Assembly (NCBI GenBank): GCA_963727465.1
Contig: CAVSGL010000012.1
Location: 418,295 to 482,294, forward strand
DNA from: VRUE01 sp963727465
GTDB lineage: Bacteria > Actinomycetota > Thermoleophilia > Solirubrobacterales > 70-9
Direction: 5' to 3'
Length of the DNA: 64,000 nucleotides
Shown: positions 63,010-64,000 of the stretch, one piece after another
How the letters are laid out: every line of letters begins with the position of its first letter
Position numbering within the stretch: position 1 is the first letter of the stretch
The notes under the pieces: generated by a model
Told to the model about the DNA's origin: nothing
Seen by the model: the letters and a program-made list of their open reading frames with translations, nothing else
The model's database searches: none
Program-made: the position numbers and the translations under genes

Positions 63010-64000
63010 TTAAACCCCCAGCTTCTCCTTGATCAGGCGGTTGACCTCGCCGCCGTCGGCGCGGCCCTTGGTCTCCTTCATCACGGCGCCGACGATTGCG
63101 CCGATCGCCTTCTGGTTGCCGGACCTGACCTGCTCGGCCGCCTCGGGGTTGGAGTCGACCGCGGTCGCGACGATCGACTCCAGCTCGCCGCTGTCGGAGA
63201 TCTGGGCGAGGCCCTCGCGCTCGACGATCGCCGCCGGATCGCCGCCCTCGGCGACCAAGGCCGCCAGCACCTGCTTGCCGCTGCCGTGGGAGATCTTCTT
63301 CTCGGCGACGAGGGCGGTGAGCGCGGCGAGCGCTTCCGGCGTGACCTGGGAGTCGGCGGCGGCACCGGCGTCGGCCTGGCGCAGCGCCGCGGCGAGCTCG
63401 CCGGTCACCCAGTTGGCGACCGCCTGCGCCTCCACCCCGCCCGCCTTCGCCTGCGCCGCCTCGAAGTAGGCGGCTTCGGCGGGGTCCGCCGCGAGCTGGG
63501 CCGCATTCTCGGCCGAGAGCCCGAGCTCCTCCTCGTAGCGGCGCATGCGCGCCTCCGGCAGCTCCGGCAGCGACTCGCGCGCCTCGCGCAGCATCGCCTC
63601 GGTCGGCGCCAGCGGCACCAGGTCGGGCTCGGGGAAGTAGCGGTAGTCGTGCGCCTCCTCCTTCGAGCGCAGCGGGTGCAGGCTGCCGTCCTCGGGGTGG
63701 AAGTGAAGCGTCTCCTGCTCGACCGTCCCCCCCGCCTCGATCAGCTCGCGCTGGCGCGCCAGCTCGGCTTCGATCCCGCGTTCGAGGAAGCGGAAGCTGT
63801 TCATGTTCTTCAGCTCGGTCTTGGTGCCGAGGGTCTCGCTGCCGGCCGGCCGCACGGAGACGTTGGCGTCGATCCGCAGGCTGCCCTCCTCCATGTTGAC
63901 GTCGGAGACGTCAAGCTGGCGCACGGTCGTGCGCAGCAGCCGCGCCCAGGCGCCGGCCTGCTCGGCGCTGCGCAGGTCGGGCTCGGTGACGATCTCGACC
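63010..64000 (-). CDS. gatB: Asp/Glu-tRNA amidotransferase subunit B (5' end beyond the window)
   Basis: GatB, with GatA and GatC, converts Glu-tRNA-Gln and Asp-tRNA-Asn to the amide forms. The visible 329 C-terminal residues include VEIVTEPDLRSAEQAGAWAR at the edge, SDVNMEEGSLRIDANVSVRP, GTKTELKNMNSFRFLERGIE, and the YqeY-like tail (AEKKISHGSGKQVLAALVAE to GGEVNRLIKEKLGV). The usual Cys in SDCNMEEGSLRCDANVS are Val and Ile here. The start lies to the right of the window. Confidence 0.95.
   Translation of the reverse strand, partial: VEIVTEPDLRSAEQAGAWARLLRTTVRQLDVSDVNMEEGSLRIDANVSVRPAGSETLGTKTELKNMNSFRFLERGIEAELARQRELIEAGGTVEQETLHFHPEDGSLHPLRSKEEAHDYRYFPEPDLVPLAPTEAMLREARESLPELPEARMRRYEEELGLSAENAAQLAADPAEAAYFEAAQAKAGGVEAQAVANWVTGELAAALRQADAGAAADSQVTPEALAALTALVAEKKISHGSGKQVLAALVAEGGDPAAIVEREGLAQISDSGELESIVATAVDSNPEAAEQVRSGNQKAIGAIVGAVMKETKGRADGGEVNRLIKEKLGV

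Overview
This is a high-GC bacterial chromosome segment. The gene families, the many overlapping start and stop codons (ATGA, GTGA, TGATG), the frequent GTG and TTG starts, and several promoters only 6-9 nt from a start codon suggest a deep-branching actinobacterium. My best guess is class Thermoleophilia (Solirubrobacterales-like). The 23S rRNA lacks the roughly 100-nt domain III insertion I know from Streptomyces, which fits a deep branch. The placement is inference; a 16S search would settle it.

Layout: 1-3757 is a histidine operon on the minus strand (hisZ-hisG-hisD-hisB-hisH, window edge inside hisH). 3794-6123 holds murA divergent from an alpha/beta-hydrolase gene. 6527-11768 is one complete rRNA operon on the minus strand (16S-23S-5S, no spacer tRNA) with its promoter just behind tyrS. 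The 23S gene is interrupted by a 299-nt ORF-less group I intron in helix 69. 13257-18644 carries a class A PBP, a 3-methyladenine glycosylase, argH and a DegT-type aminotransferase. Branched-chain amino acid genes are scattered through the window: cimA, ilvE and leuB at 18646-22371, leuDC at 26134-28085, leuA at 31003-32589, ilvC at 44210-45214 and ilvNB at 52645-54887. leuA has a leucine-rich leader peptide whose Leu codons are complementary to the leuA Shine-Dalgarno. A TetR/phasin-like/SRPBCC/esterase cluster (22457-25340) and a ClC channel lie between them.

32776-41631 holds an MFS exporter, an RTX-repeat secreted protein, an oxidoreductase, a sulfatase beside its formylglycine-generating enzyme, serA-serC and a cupin. 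41647-43523 is a divergent HigB/HigA-like toxin-antitoxin locus. A 1041-bp IS481-family element with a perfect 6-bp target duplication (GCTAGA) has entered the toxin gene. 45226-52670 is a near-complete menaquinone set (menE, menB, menA, menC, menD, menF), with menC split by a one-base frameshift. 54913-60198 joins a UDP-sulfoquinovose synthase gene to two multi-membrane-spanning sugar transferases and a DPM-type glycosyltransferase, suggesting a sulfated-sugar surface glycan or lipid. 60459-61766 is a type II NADH dehydrogenase with a perfect palindrome at its promoter. 61805-63009 is a gene-poor stretch with a short duplicate of gatB, two direct repeats and one small gene; gatB runs off the right edge.

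The window is mostly core biosynthesis (His, Arg, Ser, Leu/Ile/Val, menaquinone, cell wall). The unusual material is the rRNA intron, the leuA attenuator, the IS-interrupted toxin, the broken menC and the sulfoquinovose/glycosyltransferase cluster. I saw no CRISPR array, tRNA gene or prophage.
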